From: Streptomyces sannanensis
GTDB taxonomy: Bacteria; Actinomycetota; Actinomycetes; Streptomycetales; Streptomycetaceae
DNA length: 64,000 bases
NCBI RefSeq assembly: GCF_039536205.1
Contig: NZ_BAAAYL010000001.1
Coordinates: 1,550,001-1,614,000 of the forward strand
Direction: 5' to 3'
Each line of letters opens with the position of its first letter. Position 1 is the stretch's first letter. The translations under genes and the position numbers were made by a program. Positions 23,814 through 32,176 of this stretch are shown here, piece after piece. The notes beneath the pieces are model-generated. The model worked only from the letters and a program-made list of their open reading frames with translations. It was not told the DNA's origin and made no database searches.

Positions 23814-23950
23814 TGTCCAGAGATCGAAGTCGGCTGAACCACATGGTGCTCTGACCATCTGAGCTACACCGGTCCGAAACCGGTGACGGGACTCGAACCC
23901 GCGACCGCCCGATTATGAGTCGAAGTAGGTCCTGCCTTCGCACCTGGACA
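23814..23950 (-). ncRNA. Y RNA-like small RNA, distal copy, with tRNA(Met)-like permuted module
   Basis: The ends TGTCCAG and CTGGACA pair perfectly over 7 bp, followed by GTGCGAAGGCA on the 5' side and GACTTCGATCT on the 3' side; CGAAG and CTTCG extend the stem past an internal loop. The interior runs through CTCATAATC (identical to a methionine tRNA anticodon loop, CAT at 23915-23917), a T-arm (23886-23902), an acceptor-like hairpin CACCGG-TTTCGGA-CCGGTG (23867-23885) and a D-arm (23848-23864). TAGAGT at 23957-23962 is a plausible -10 box 7 nt before the 5' end, so the array may start here. Confidence 0.75.
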
Positions 23951-24028
23951 TGGATGACTCTAGGCGGGCGGTCGTTCGGACGCCATGCAATTATTCGGGC
24001 AGCGCTGCTGTGGGCAGCGCGGCCCCGG

Positions 24029-25444
24029 TCAGCGCGGCTGGCGTCGCCACGGACCCGTGATCGCGAGCATGATGCCCGGGGTCTGGATGTTGGCGAACAG
24101 CGTGTCCCCGTCCGGGGAGAAGGTCACGCCGGTGAACTCGCTGTCGTTCAGCTCGTTGCGCGCGATCGGGTACGTGCGGCCGCGCTCCGTGGCGCCGAAG
24201 AGGTGCTGGGCTCCGTTTCCGTCCTCCGCGAGGATCAGGCCGCCGTAGGGCGAGACGGTGATGTTGTCGGGGCCGTCGAAGCCGGTGTCGTCGGTGTTCA
24301 CGCCCAGCTGCACCTTCAGGGTGATGGTGCGGCGCTTGGGGTCGTAGAACCAGACCTGGCCGTCGTGCGGCGTGCCGGGGCTCTCCGCACGGGCGAACGA
24401 CGACACGAAGTAGAAGCCGCCGTCGCCCCACCACATGCCCTCGAGCTTGCGGGCGCGGGTGACCTCGCCGTCCGCGAACTGCTTGCGCACCGAGACGGTC
24501 TGCGCGTCGCGGTCCGGTACGTCGACCCAGTCGACACCGTAGACCGTGCCGATCTTCGTGGCGCGCGAGAGGTCGTCGACGAAGAGGCCGGCCGAGTCGA
24601 AGCACTTGAACGCCTGAAGAACGCCCGCGTCGGCGGCGAGGGTACGCAGCTTTCCGCGCCCGTGCTCGAAGCCCTTCGGCGGAACCCAGCGGTAGAGCAG
24701 GCCGTTCGGGCCGGCGGCGTCCTCAGTCAGGTACACATCGCCGCGCTTGGGGTCGACGACGACGGCCTCGTGGGCGTAGCGGCCGAAGGCCTTGATGGGC
24801 TGGGGGTCCAGGTTGGCGCGTACGTCGTAGGGGTCGACCTCGAAGATGTAGCCGTGGTCCTTGGTCATGCCGTTCTGGCCGGCCCGGTTCTCGGTCTCCT
24901 CGCCGGTCAGCCAGGTGCCCCAGGGGGTGCTGCCGCCCGCGCAGTTGGTCGAGGTGCCGGCGATGCCGACCCACTCGGCGACCTCGCCGTGCTTGTGGAC
25001 CTCGACGACCGTGCAGCCGCCGGGCGCGGCCGGGTCGTAGACCAGGCCCTCGGCGAGCGGCACGGGGTACTTCACCTTCGACCGCGGGCCCCCCAGCTCG
25101 TGGTTGTTGACGAGCAGGACCGCCCCGCGGCGGCCTTCGAAGGCGGCGGTGCCGTCGTGGTTGGAGGGGGTGGTCTCGCCGGACTCCAGCGTGGTGACAC
25201 CGCTGTGCGTGATGACGCGGTACGAGAAGCCCTCGGGCAGGGCGAGGATGCCGGCAGCGTCGGGGAGGAGCGGCCCGTAGCCGAGCTCACGGCCCTTGCC
25301 GGACGCGGCCTCGACGGCCTCGGCGGGCTCGTCGGCGGCGAGGGCGCCCGGCGCGGTGGCAAGCGCGCCGACGGCCCCGGTGAGGGCGATGCCCGCGCCG
25401 GTGAGCGCGGACTGCCTGGTGAAGTCCCTGCGGGTGAGCGACAT
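24029..25444 (-). CDS. phoX: PhoX-family alkaline phosphatase (DUF839)
   Basis: A 471-residue protein with a Tat signal (MSLTRRDFTRQSAL followed by Ala/Gly-rich hydrophobic residues and a cleavage site near ALAADE). The mature part has PhoX motifs: LPEGFSYRVITHSG, LLVNNHELGG, STNCAGGSTPWGTWLTGEE, and near the end FDGPDNITVSPYGGLILAED and FTGVTFSPDGDTLFANIQTP. PhoX is a Ca/Fe-dependent beta-propeller phosphatase that releases phosphate from organic esters outside the cell and is exported folded by Tat. Two adjacent 11-bp PHO repeats upstream show PhoP control. It is transcribed towards the Y RNA array. Confidence 0.88.
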   Translation of the reverse strand: MSLTRRDFTRQSALTGAGIALTGAVGALATAPGALAADEPAEAVEAASGKGRELGYGPLLPDAAGILALPEGFSYRVITHSGVTTLESGETTPSNHDGTAAFEGRRGAVLLVNNHELGGPRSKVKYPVPLAEGLVYDPAAPGGCTVVEVHKHGEVAEWVGIAGTSTNCAGGSTPWGTWLTGEETENRAGQNGMTKDHGYIFEVDPYDVRANLDPQPIKAFGRYAHEAVVVDPKRGDVYLTEDAAGPNGLLYRWVPPKGFEHGRGKLRTLAADAGVLQAFKCFDSAGLFVDDLSRATKIGTVYGVDWVDVPDRDAQTVSVRKQFADGEVTRARKLEGMWWGDGGFYFVSSFARAESPGTPHDGQVWFYDPKRRTITLKVQLGVNTDDTGFDGPDNITVSPYGGLILAEDGNGAQHLFGATERGRTYPIARNELNDSEFTGVTFSPDGDTLFANIQTPGIMLAITGPWRRQPR

Positions 25445-25499
25445 CGTGTTCTCCTGGTGGTGCCTATGGAGTGAGCTGGCGCCGCCACGCTGCCGCGCG

Positions 25500-25522
25500 G
25501 GTGTGAACGGATTCTGAACGCC
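25500..25522 (-). promoter_or_regulatory. PHO box upstream of phoX
   Basis: On the minus strand GTTCAGAATCC is followed directly by GTTCACACCCG, two consecutive 11-bp direct repeat units (TGAAC on the plus strand at 25504 and 25515). A third GTTCA lies 34 bp further out. The site is about 60-75 bp before the phoX start codon. Confidence 0.65.
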
Positions 25523-25618
25523 ACGGAATTAAGCGGGGTCCACTCGCGTGAACCTGCGCCGGCACTCCCCGTGTGACGGCCGCTCAGGGCGGCCCGCTCC
25601 TGCGTGGGCGACCGCACG

Positions 25619-25818
25619 GAGCCCGTCCGGCACGCGGAAGGGCGCAGACTCTCCGGCAGGTCGGCAACCCGGCCCTCCGGCACGCGGGAGGGCTAAGACT
25701 CCCCGTACGGCGACAAACCCGGCCCGTCCGGCGCCCGGGAGGGCGCAGACTCTCCGTAGGACGGCAACCCGGCCCTCCGGCACGCGGAAGGGCTAAGACT
25801 CCGCGTACTGCGACAAAC
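25619..25818. repeat. Four tandem 50-bp repeats in an ABAB pattern
   Basis: Units start at 25619, 25669, 25719 and 25769. Units 1 and 3 share GGGCGCAGACTCTCCG; units 2 and 4 share AGGGCTAAGACTCC and end GCGACAAAC. The true period is therefore 100 bp. The repeats lie between phoX and the gene ending at 25994; no gene is evident in 25523-25993. Confidence 0.75.
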
Positions 25819-25849
25819 CCAACCCGTCCTGGGGTCACCTCTGGGGGCA

Positions 25850-25869
25850 CCCCCAGCGGCAGCTGGGGG
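25850..25869. terminator. Hairpin between two minus-strand genes
   Basis: CCCCCAGC and GCTGGGGG form an 8-bp stem with a GGCA loop. Very similar sequence occurs in many Streptomyces intergenic regions and probably acts as terminator of the gene ending at 25994. Confidence 0.5.
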
Positions 25870-25993
25870 AGGTAGCCGGGGAAGCTTGAGGACGGACGCA
25901 CCGGCCCGCCCCCGACGTGGGCGGCCGCACCGGGCCACCGCGGCATGCGGGAGAACGCAGAGTCGCGGCAGGCGTCCACACCCTGTCGCAGAG

Positions 25994-27301
25994 TCATACG
26001 CGTGAGCGGGCCTTGAAAGCAGCCCTGCGGGCGTCCTTGGCCGTCTCCCGGTGCGGGTGGATCCGGCCCATCGCCTCCAGGACGTCCGCCGTGGCGGGGT
26101 GGTCGACACGCCATGCCGTGGCGAGGAAGCCGTTGTGCCGGCCGGTGAGACCTTCCACCAGGCCCTGCAGCTCGGCCAGGTCGCCCTGCGCGGCGAGCTG
26201 GGCCGCGATGGTGTCGATGGCCAGCCAGAACACCATCGGCTCGGGCGGCGGGGGTACGTCCGTCGCGCCTCGTTCGGCGAGCCAGACCCGGGCCAGGCCG
26301 CCGAGTTCGGAATCGTCGAGCACCGCGCGTACCGCGGGCTCGGCGGCGGTGCCGACGGCGCTGAGGGTCTGATGGCAGTGGAGCCGGCGCAGCGGAGCGA
26401 GGGGGTCGGCGCCCCGTGCGGCGGCCAGCAAATCGGCGGCGGCCTCCCCCGGTTCACGCCCGGCGAGCCATTGCACGGTCTCGGCGCGGGCCGCATGGTC
26501 GGGGTAGTGGGCGATGCCGTCGAGCAGCGCGTCGGCGCCCTTGCCGACGAGGTCGCCGACCGCGGGGGCGCCGAAGCCGGCCTCCAGGAGGCGGGCGCGC
26601 ACTCCGTACAGCCCGAGCGGGGTGAGCCGGACCATGCCGTACCGGGAGACCTCTTCCTCGGCCGACGCCGCCGTGTCCTCGTCCTCCTCGGCCATCAGCG
26701 CGTCGTCCACGGGGTGGTAGGCGACGAGTCCGGTCGGCTCCAGCAGCCTGAACTGCGCGTCGAGCCGCATCATCGCGTCCGACACCTGCTGCAGGATGTC
26801 GTCGGTGGGCCGACCCATGCCGTCGGGGACGATCACGGACGCGGCGAGAGCGGGCAGCGGCACCGGGCCGTCGCCCGCCGCGCCTTCGGTCACGGTCAGC
26901 AGATACAGCTTGCCGAGTACGTGCTCCAGGAACTCGGCCTCTTCCCGAGGGCCGATCCCGGCGAACACCGTTTCCAGGGCATCGCGCCAGATGCCGAGGA
27001 CGTCGCGCGGGGAGCCCCGGGTGAGCAGGGCGAGGTTCTCGCCGGTGGAGGCCACGGATCCGTCACCGGTCTCGACGAGGCCCGTGCCGACGGCGGCACG
27101 CCAGGCCGCGCCTGCCAGGTCGCCGAGACCCGACTCCGCGACCTCTGCCGGGAGTTCGCCGTCGCCGGCTTGGACACCCGGTCCGGCCCAGCGGGCCAGC
27201 CGCACGGCCCCGGCGAGGAGCGGGGCGCCGAGCGCATGCCGCGCGAGCTCCGCGTCGGACTGCAGTCGCACCGGCGGCAGGGTGGGACGGTCTCCTGGCA
27301 T
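25994..27301 (-). CDS. Conserved hypothetical protein
   Basis: A 435-residue, acidic, mostly helical protein, rich in Ala and Leu (LARHALGAPLLAGAVRLARW, LEHVLGKLYLLTVTEGAAGD). There is an acidic linker near residue 210 (AEEDEDTAASAEEEVSRYGM) and a HEAT-like C-terminal half (DDSELGGLARVWLAERGATD, ATADVLEAMGRIHPHRETAK). No signal peptide or membrane helix is present. Proteins of this kind are widespread in Streptomyces as uncharacterised genes. I do not recognise a domain with known function. The gene stands alone on its strand between phoX and the divergent nuclease. Confidence 0.6.
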   Translation of the reverse strand: MPGDRPTLPPVRLQSDAELARHALGAPLLAGAVRLARWAGPGVQAGDGELPAEVAESGLGDLAGAAWRAAVGTGLVETGDGSVASTGENLALLTRGSPRDVLGIWRDALETVFAGIGPREEAEFLEHVLGKLYLLTVTEGAAGDGPVPLPALAASVIVPDGMGRPTDDILQQVSDAMMRLDAQFRLLEPTGLVAYHPVDDALMAEEDEDTAASAEEEVSRYGMVRLTPLGLYGVRARLLEAGFGAPAVGDLVGKGADALLDGIAHYPDHAARAETVQWLAGREPGEAAADLLAAARGADPLAPLRRLHCHQTLSAVGTAAEPAVRAVLDDSELGGLARVWLAERGATDVPPPPEPMVFWLAIDTIAAQLAAQGDLAELQGLVEGLTGRHNGFLATAWRVDHPATADVLEAMGRIHPHRETAKDARRAAFKARSRV

Positions 27302-27603
27302 CGACTCGCTCTCCTCGGAAGGTATGGCTCAACCGCCCCAGCCTAGACGCAATTTGCGAGGTTTCTCCGGCAGATCACTCCGTACGAGCGGGCGTCGCGG
27401 GCGCCCTCCTCGGGGTCCGGCCCGCGATTGCGGCGACGGAGGGACGCCGCGCCGCGGGTTCATCGGTCCCATCGCGTCCGGTTCATGCGGATGCCGGTCG
27501 CCGTACACCCCGTATCCCTTGACAACTTCCCCGCCCGCACAAGAGATTGACGCGCGTAGAACCGTTCCGTCACTCCGTCCTCGTCCCCTTCCGGAGTCAC
27601 CGC

Positions 27604-29460
27604 ATGCCAGCTGTCTCGTCCTCCTCCCTGCCCGGCAAGACCAGGAGCACCGCGGTCGCCACCCTCGTGGCCACCGCGCTGGCCGCCGGTCTGCTCGCCG
27701 GGGCGTCCGGCGCCTCCGCCGCCGAGCTGCGTATCCACGACATCCAGGGCAGTACCCGGATATCCCCGCTCGTGGGTCAGCGGGTCACCGATGTCTCCGG
27801 CATCGTCACGGGTGTACGCACCTACGGCTCGTCCAGGGGCTTCTGGATCCAGGCCCCGGACTCCGAGACCGACGCCGACCCGGCCACCAGCGAGGGCGTG
27901 TTCGTCTTCACGAGCAGCACCCCGACCGTGGCCGTCGGCGACGCGGTCAAGGTCTCCGGTACGGTCACCGAGTTCGTCCCCGGCGGTACGAGCTCCGGCA
28001 ACCAGTCGCTCACCGAGATTTCCCGGCCCACCGTGACGGTGGTGTCCTCCGGCAACGCCCTCCCCGCACCGGCCGTCCTCGACGCCGGGTCGGTGCCCTC
28101 CGCGTACGCCCCGGACGGTGACCCGGCGGTGGGCGGTTCCATCAACGGGCTCGCTCTGCGGCCCGAGGAGTACGCCCTGGACCGCTACGAGTCCCTGGAG
28201 GGCATGAATGTCCGCGTCGACGACGCGCGCGTGGTCGGCGCCACCGACCCCTTCTCGGAGCTGTGGGTCACGGTGAAGCCGCGCGAGCACGCCAACCGGC
28301 GCGGCGGCACGGTCTACGGGTCGTACGACTCCCAGAACACGGGCCGGATCCAGATCCAGCAGCTGACGCCGATCTCCCAGCAGCCCTTCCCCCGGGCGAA
28401 CGTCGGTGACCTGCTGTCCGGGACGACGGAAGGCCCGCTGGACTTCAACCAGTTCGGCGGCTACACGCTCACCGCCCGCACCGTCGGCACGGTCGTCGAC
28501 GGCGGGCTCGAGCGCGAGGTGGCGCGCGGAAAGCACCGCGGCGAGCTCGCGATCGCCACGTACAACGTGGAGAACCTCGACCCGACGGACCCGCAGACGA
28601 AGTTCGACGCGCTGGCGGCCGCCGTCGTGGAGAACCTCTCCTCGCCCGACATCGTCGCCCTGGAGGAGATCCAGGACAACAACGGCGCGAAGAACGACGG
28701 CACGGTCGCGGCCGGCGAGACGCTGCGCAGGTTCACGGCGGCGATCGCCGCGGCCGGCGGACCGGCCTACGAGTGGCGGTCCATCGACCCGCAGAACAAC
28801 AAGGACGGCGGCGAGCCCGGCGGCAACATCCGCCAGGTGTTCCTCTTCAACCCCGAGCGGGTGTCCTTCACCGACCGGGCCGGCGGCAACGCCACGACCG
28901 CGACCGGAGTCACCGGCGAGCAGGGCCGGGCGGCCCTCACCTTCTCGCCCGGCCGGGTCGACCCGGCGAACGCGGCCTGGGAGAACAGCCGCAAGCCGCT
29001 GGCCGGCGAGTTCGTCTTCCGCGGCCGGACGGTCTTCGTCATCGCCAACCACTTCGGCTCGAAGGGCGGCGACGAGGGCCTGACCTCGCACCACCAGCCG
29101 CCGGTGCGGTCGTCGGAGACCAAGCGGGTGCGGCAGGCGCGTTCGGTGAACACCTTCGTGAAGAGCATCCTCGACACCCAGGCGGACGCGAAGGTCGTGG
29201 TGCTCGGCGACATCAACGACTTCGAGTTCTCGGCGACGACGGAGGCCCTCACCGAGGGCGGCGTGCTCTACCCGGCGGTGAAGTCCCTGCCGCCGAAGGA
29301 GCGTTACTCGTACGTCTTCCAGGGCAACAGCCAGGTGCTCGACCAGATCCTGACCAGCCCGTCGATCGAGGACTTCTCCTACGACAGCGTGCACATCAAC
29401 GCGGAGTTCGCGGACCAGAACAGCGACCACGACCCGCAACTGCTGCGCTTCCGCCCGTAG
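27604..29460 (+). CDS. Secreted ExeM/NucH-type nuclease (endonuclease/exonuclease/phosphatase fold)
   Basis: A 618-residue protein starting at ATG 27604 with GGAG eight bases before it. A Sec signal peptide (TLVATALAAGLLAGASGASA) is followed by an OB-like lamin-tail domain (IHDIQGSTRISPLVGQRVTD, GFWIQAPDSETDADPATSEG) typical of ExeM/NucH. The catalytic EEP domain begins near residue 318: ATYNVENLDPTDP, VALEEIQDNNG, VIANHFGSKGGDEG, VVLGDINDFEFS and NSDHDPQLLRF contain the metal ligands and the catalytic His/Asp. It would degrade extracellular DNA or RNA for phosphate and nucleosides. Confidence 0.88.
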   Translation: MPAVSSSSLPGKTRSTAVATLVATALAAGLLAGASGASAAELRIHDIQGSTRISPLVGQRVTDVSGIVTGVRTYGSSRGFWIQAPDSETDADPATSEGVFVFTSSTPTVAVGDAVKVSGTVTEFVPGGTSSGNQSLTEISRPTVTVVSSGNALPAPAVLDAGSVPSAYAPDGDPAVGGSINGLALRPEEYALDRYESLEGMNVRVDDARVVGATDPFSELWVTVKPREHANRRGGTVYGSYDSQNTGRIQIQQLTPISQQPFPRANVGDLLSGTTEGPLDFNQFGGYTLTARTVGTVVDGGLEREVARGKHRGELAIATYNVENLDPTDPQTKFDALAAAVVENLSSPDIVALEEIQDNNGAKNDGTVAAGETLRRFTAAIAAAGGPAYEWRSIDPQNNKDGGEPGGNIRQVFLFNPERVSFTDRAGGNATTATGVTGEQGRAALTFSPGRVDPANAAWENSRKPLAGEFVFRGRTVFVIANHFGSKGGDEGLTSHHQPPVRSSETKRVRQARSVNTFVKSILDTQADAKVVVLGDINDFEFSATTEALTEGGVLYPAVKSLPPKERYSYVFQGNSQVLDQILTSPSIEDFSYDSVHINAEFADQNSDHDPQLLRFRP

Positions 29461-29492
29461 TACGGTCCGGCGGGCGGCGGTGGAGCACGCCT

Positions 29493-29528
29493 CACGCCCC
29501 GGGGGAATATCCCCGGGCGAAGGCGTGA
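29493..29528. terminator. Hairpin after the nuclease gene
   Basis: An inner stem CCCGGGG/CCCCGGG around GAATAT lies inside the outer arms TCACGCC and GGCGTGA. It sits about 30 bp after the nuclease stop and could serve both strands. Confidence 0.55.
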
Positions 29529-29578
29529 CGTGCGACGCCGCCGCCCGTCATCCGGGGAAAGTTCTGCTTCCGGAGGCC

Positions 29579-29810
29579 CCTCGCTGCTCCCGTCACGGAT
29601 CTCCGCGACGAATGTCCGGTACGGCTCGGGCAGGATGATCCCGTGCTCGGCCTCGTAGGCGCGCACCCTCTCCCGGCCCAGCGGCGGTTCGAGAGAATCC
29701 GGCTGGAAGGCCGCACGCAGGGCGTCAAGGGCTTCCGGGCGGGCACGTTCGGTGTCCATGCGCACATGGGTACCACCGGCCGCTGACAGTTCAGCGATGC
29801 TGACCCTCAC
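29579..29810 (-). pseudogene. SMI1/KNR4-family protein remnant
   Basis: The frame reads ALDALRAAFQPDSLEPPLGR, VRAYEAEHGIILPEPYRTFV and AEIRDGSSEGPPE. This is the first third of an SMI1/KNR4 domain, a family often linked to contact-dependent toxin immunity in bacteria. After GPPE the frame loses similarity and runs on into low-complexity Arg/Pro sequence that overlaps the nuclease gene, so the C-terminal two thirds are gone. Confidence 0.55.
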
Positions 29811-29863
29811 CCCCTAGAAACTCTAAGTGGACCTTCACACTTGACCGGCCCGAGACTGCGTGG

Positions 29864-30766
29864 ATGACCACATCGCGCCCCCGCCCCTTCGGCCGCGCCC
29901 TCTGCGCGCCGATCACGCCGTTCACCGACTCCGGTGAACTGGACCTGGAGGGCGCCCAGAAGCTCGCCCACCATCTGGTGACCGAGGGCGGCTGCGACGG
30001 CCTGGTGCTGAACGGCACCACCGGCGAGTCGCCCACCACCTCCGACGCCGAGAAGGCCGCGCTCGTACGGGCCGTGGTGGAGGCCGTCGGTGACCGGGCC
30101 TCGATCGTCGCGGGCGTCGGCACCGCGAACACCATGCACACCGTGGAGCTGGCCCGGGCCGCCGAGGCCGCGGGGGCGGACGGACTTCTGGTCGTCACGC
30201 CGTACTACAGCCGCCCCCCGCAGGAGGCCGTCGAGGCGCACTTCCGCACGGTCGCCGACTCGGTCGGCGTACCGCTGATGCTCTACGACATCCCGGGCCG
30301 TACCGGCACCCGCATCGAGACCGGCACGATGCTGCGGCTGGCGGAGCACCCGGGCATCGTCGCCGTCAAGGACTGCTCGTACGACCTGCTCGGCAGCAGC
30401 AAGGTGATCGCCCGCACGGATCTCGCGTACTACTCGGGATGCGAGGAGCTGAATCTGCCGCTGTACGCGGTGGGCGGCGCCGGGTACGTCAGTACGGTCG
30501 CCAATGTGGTCCCGGCCCGGCTGCGCGCGGTCCTGGACGCGTACGACGCGGGCCGGAACGACGAGGCCGCCCGCCTGAACACCCTGACCCTGCCGATCGT
30601 CGAGCTGATGATGGCGTCCGGCCTTCCGGGCACGGTCACCGCCAAGGCGCTGCTGAACGCGCTGGGCCTGCCGGCCGGTCCGGTCCGTGAACCGCTGCAG
30701 CCCGCCGGTCACAAGGTGACCGGCGGGCTGCTCGCCGCGTACGAGGAGCTGCTCGGCGTCGCTTAG
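29864..30766 (+). CDS. dapA: 4-hydroxy-tetrahydrodipicolinate synthase
   Basis: This 300-residue TIM-barrel enzyme condenses pyruvate with aspartate semialdehyde, the first step toward diaminopimelate and lysine. It has [15 protein letters not shown] (Thr-Thr of the active-site triad), [17 protein letters not shown] (Tyr), [12 protein letters not shown] (Tyr/Arg) and the Schiff-base Lys in [11 protein letters not shown]. Length matches the family. Streptomyces often has several dapA paralogues, so this may be one of them. The gene converges on dapD: its TAG shares bases with the dapD TAA. Confidence 0.9.
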   Translation: MTTSRPRPFGRALCAPITPFTDSGELDLEGAQKLAHHLVTEGGCDGLVLNGTTGESPTTSDAEKAALVRAVVEAVGDRASIVAGVGTANTMHTVELARAAEAAGADGLLVVTPYYSRPPQEAVEAHFRTVADSVGVPLMLYDIPGRTGTRIETGTMLRLAEHPGIVAVKDCSYDLLGSSKVIARTDLAYYSGCEELNLPLYAVGGAGYVSTVANVVPARLRAVLDAYDAGRNDEAARLNTLTLPIVELMMASGLPGTVTAKALLNALGLPAGPVREPLQPAGHKVTGGLLAAYEELLGVA

Positions 30767-31752
30767 TTGTGGCTGTGCAGGATCTCGTTGAGGCCGCCCC
30801 ACACCGCGTTGTTGGGGCGGGCCTCGACGGCGCCGGTGGTGGAGTTGCGGCGGAAGAGGATGTTGTCGCCGCCGGACAGCTCCAGCGCCTTCACGATCTG
30901 CCCGTCCGGCATGGTGACCCGGGTGCCGGCCGTGAGGTAGAGACCGGCCTCGACGATGCACTCGTCGCCGAGCGCGATGCCGATACCGGACTCGGCGCCC
31001 AGCAGGCAGCGCTCGCCGATCGAGATGATCTGCTTGCCGCCGCCGGAGAGCGTGCCCATGGTGGACGCGCCGCCGCCGATGTCGGAGCCGTCGCCGACGA
31101 CGACACCGGCGGAGATCCGGCCCTCGATCATGGAGGTGCCCAGGGTGCCGGCGTTGAAGTTGACGAAGCCCTCGTGCATGACGGTGGTACCGGCGGCGAG
31201 GTGCGCGCCGAGCCGGACCCGGTCGGCGTCGGCGATCCGCACGCCGGCCGGTACGACGTAATCCGTCATCCGCGGGAACTTGTCGACCGAGGTGACCTGG
31301 AGGTGCAGGCCCTCGGCGCGGGCGTTGAGCCGCACCTTCTCGATGTCGTCGACGGCGACCGGGCCGAGCGAGGTCCAGGCGACATTGGCGAGCAGGCCGA
31401 AGACACCGTCCAGGTTCTGGCCGTGCGGCTTGACCAGGCGATGGCTGAGCAGGTGCAGGCGCAGGTACGCGTCGTGCGCGTCCAGCGGCTTGTCGTCGAG
31501 CGAACCGATGACCGTACGGACGGCGACAACCTCGACGCCCCGGCGCGGGTCCGGGCCGATGGCCTTGGCGGCGCCCTCGCCGAGCAGTTCCACGGCACGC
31601 TCGGCGGACAGGCGCTCGGTGCCGGCCGGGCCGGGCTCGGCGGAGAGTTCGGGCGCGGGGAACCAGGTGTCCAGGATGGTGCCGTCGGCGGTGAGGGTGG
31701 CGAGTCCGGCGGCGACGGCGCCGGTGGTGCGGGTGGAAGTCGTGTCGGTCAT
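30763..31752 (-). CDS. dapD: 2,3,4,5-tetrahydropyridine-2,6-dicarboxylate N-succinyltransferase
   Basis: A 329-residue enzyme of the succinylase branch of lysine and diaminopimelate synthesis. The N-terminal helical domain is followed by left-handed beta-helix hexapeptide repeats ([80 protein letters not shown]), with the catalytic Glu expected in MIEGRIS. The C-terminus ([16 protein letters not shown]) is typical of the actinobacterial type. Its last codons overlap the end of dapA on the other strand by four bases. Both genes serve the same pathway but are transcribed towards each other. Confidence 0.92.
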   Translation of the reverse strand: MTDTTSTRTTGAVAAGLATLTADGTILDTWFPAPELSAEPGPAGTERLSAERAVELLGEGAAKAIGPDPRRGVEVVAVRTVIGSLDDKPLDAHDAYLRLHLLSHRLVKPHGQNLDGVFGLLANVAWTSLGPVAVDDIEKVRLNARAEGLHLQVTSVDKFPRMTDYVVPAGVRIADADRVRLGAHLAAGTTVMHEGFVNFNAGTLGTSMIEGRISAGVVVGDGSDIGGGASTMGTLSGGGKQIISIGERCLLGAESGIGIALGDECIVEAGLYLTAGTRVTMPDGQIVKALELSGGDNILFRRNSTTGAVEARPNNAVWGGLNEILHSHN

Positions 31753-31784
31753 GGTTGAACGCTAACCGGCGGTGTGCCGATCGG

Positions 31785-31804
31785 GCGAACCGGTCTCGGT
31801 TCGC
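31785..31804 (-). terminator. Small hairpin after the SMR gene
   Basis: GCGAACC and GGTTCGC form a 7-bp stem with a 6-nt loop, 23 bp beyond the end of the SMR gene and upstream of dapD. A weak terminator or processing site is plausible. Confidence 0.4.
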
Positions 31805-31826
31805 GAGCGTGGTCGCACCACCGGCG

Positions 31827-32150
31827 TCAGTGGGTCGCGCCGCCGAGGTTGAGTACGACCACGCCGGCGATGACCAGGGCGAGGCCGGCCGCCTTGACGA
31901 CGGTCATGGACTCCCCCATGAACACCACGCCGATGGTGGCGACGACCGCGGTGCCGACGCCCGACCAGATCGCGTACGCGGTGCCGATCGACATCGACTT
32001 CAGGGTGAGCGCGAGCAGATAGAAGGAGAGGCCGTAGCCGAGGAGGGTGAGCAGCGAGGGCCACAGCTTGGTGAAGCCCTCGGTGTACTTCAGCGCCGAG
32101 GTTGCGGTGATCTCGGAGGCTATGGCGCCGGCCAGCAGAACGTAAGGCAT
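31827..32150 (-). CDS. Small multidrug resistance (SMR) efflux protein
   Basis: A 107-residue protein with four transmembrane helices. It carries the SMR hallmarks: the membrane Glu in AGAIASEITATSALKYTEGF, TLKSMSIGTAYAIWSGVGTA, and GVVFMGESMTVVKAAGLALV. SMR proteins exchange protons for quaternary ammonium compounds, dyes or guanidinium as antiparallel dimers; the EITATSALK motif with KYTEGFTKLWPS is EmrE/QacE-like rather than SugE-like. It follows the TetR gene on the same strand, with a 16-bp palindrome in the 26-bp gap. Confidence 0.9.
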   Translation of the reverse strand: MPYVLLAGAIASEITATSALKYTEGFTKLWPSLLTLLGYGLSFYLLALTLKSMSIGTAYAIWSGVGTAVVATIGVVFMGESMTVVKAAGLALVIAGVVVLNLGGATH

Positions 32151-32166
32151 GTGTACGAGCGTACAC
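32151..32166. promoter_or_regulatory. Palindrome between the TetR and SMR genes
   Basis: GTGTACGAGCGTACAC is a perfect inverted repeat (7-bp arms GTGTACG/CGTACAC around AG) touching the SMR start codon. It is a likely binding site of the TetR repressor encoded upstream. Confidence 0.6.
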
Positions 32167-32176
32167 ATCACGTGCT

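Noticed and set aside
23641..23917. Ordinary tRNA genes suggested by T-arm and D-arm sequences
   Set aside because: In both places the T-arm precedes the D-arm on the strand, and a closed hairpin replaces the free acceptor ends. A normal cloverleaf cannot be formed.
25619..25818. CRISPR array
   Set aside because: Repeats are directly adjacent without variable spacers, and no cas genes are present.
27458..27485. PHO box upstream of the nuclease
   Set aside because: Two GTTCAT words are present but 23 bp apart, which breaks the 11-bp phasing; only weak similarity.
27460..29439. A 659-codon open frame antisense to the nuclease
   Set aside because: The nuclease frame has all catalytic motifs and a signal peptide; the antisense frame has none.
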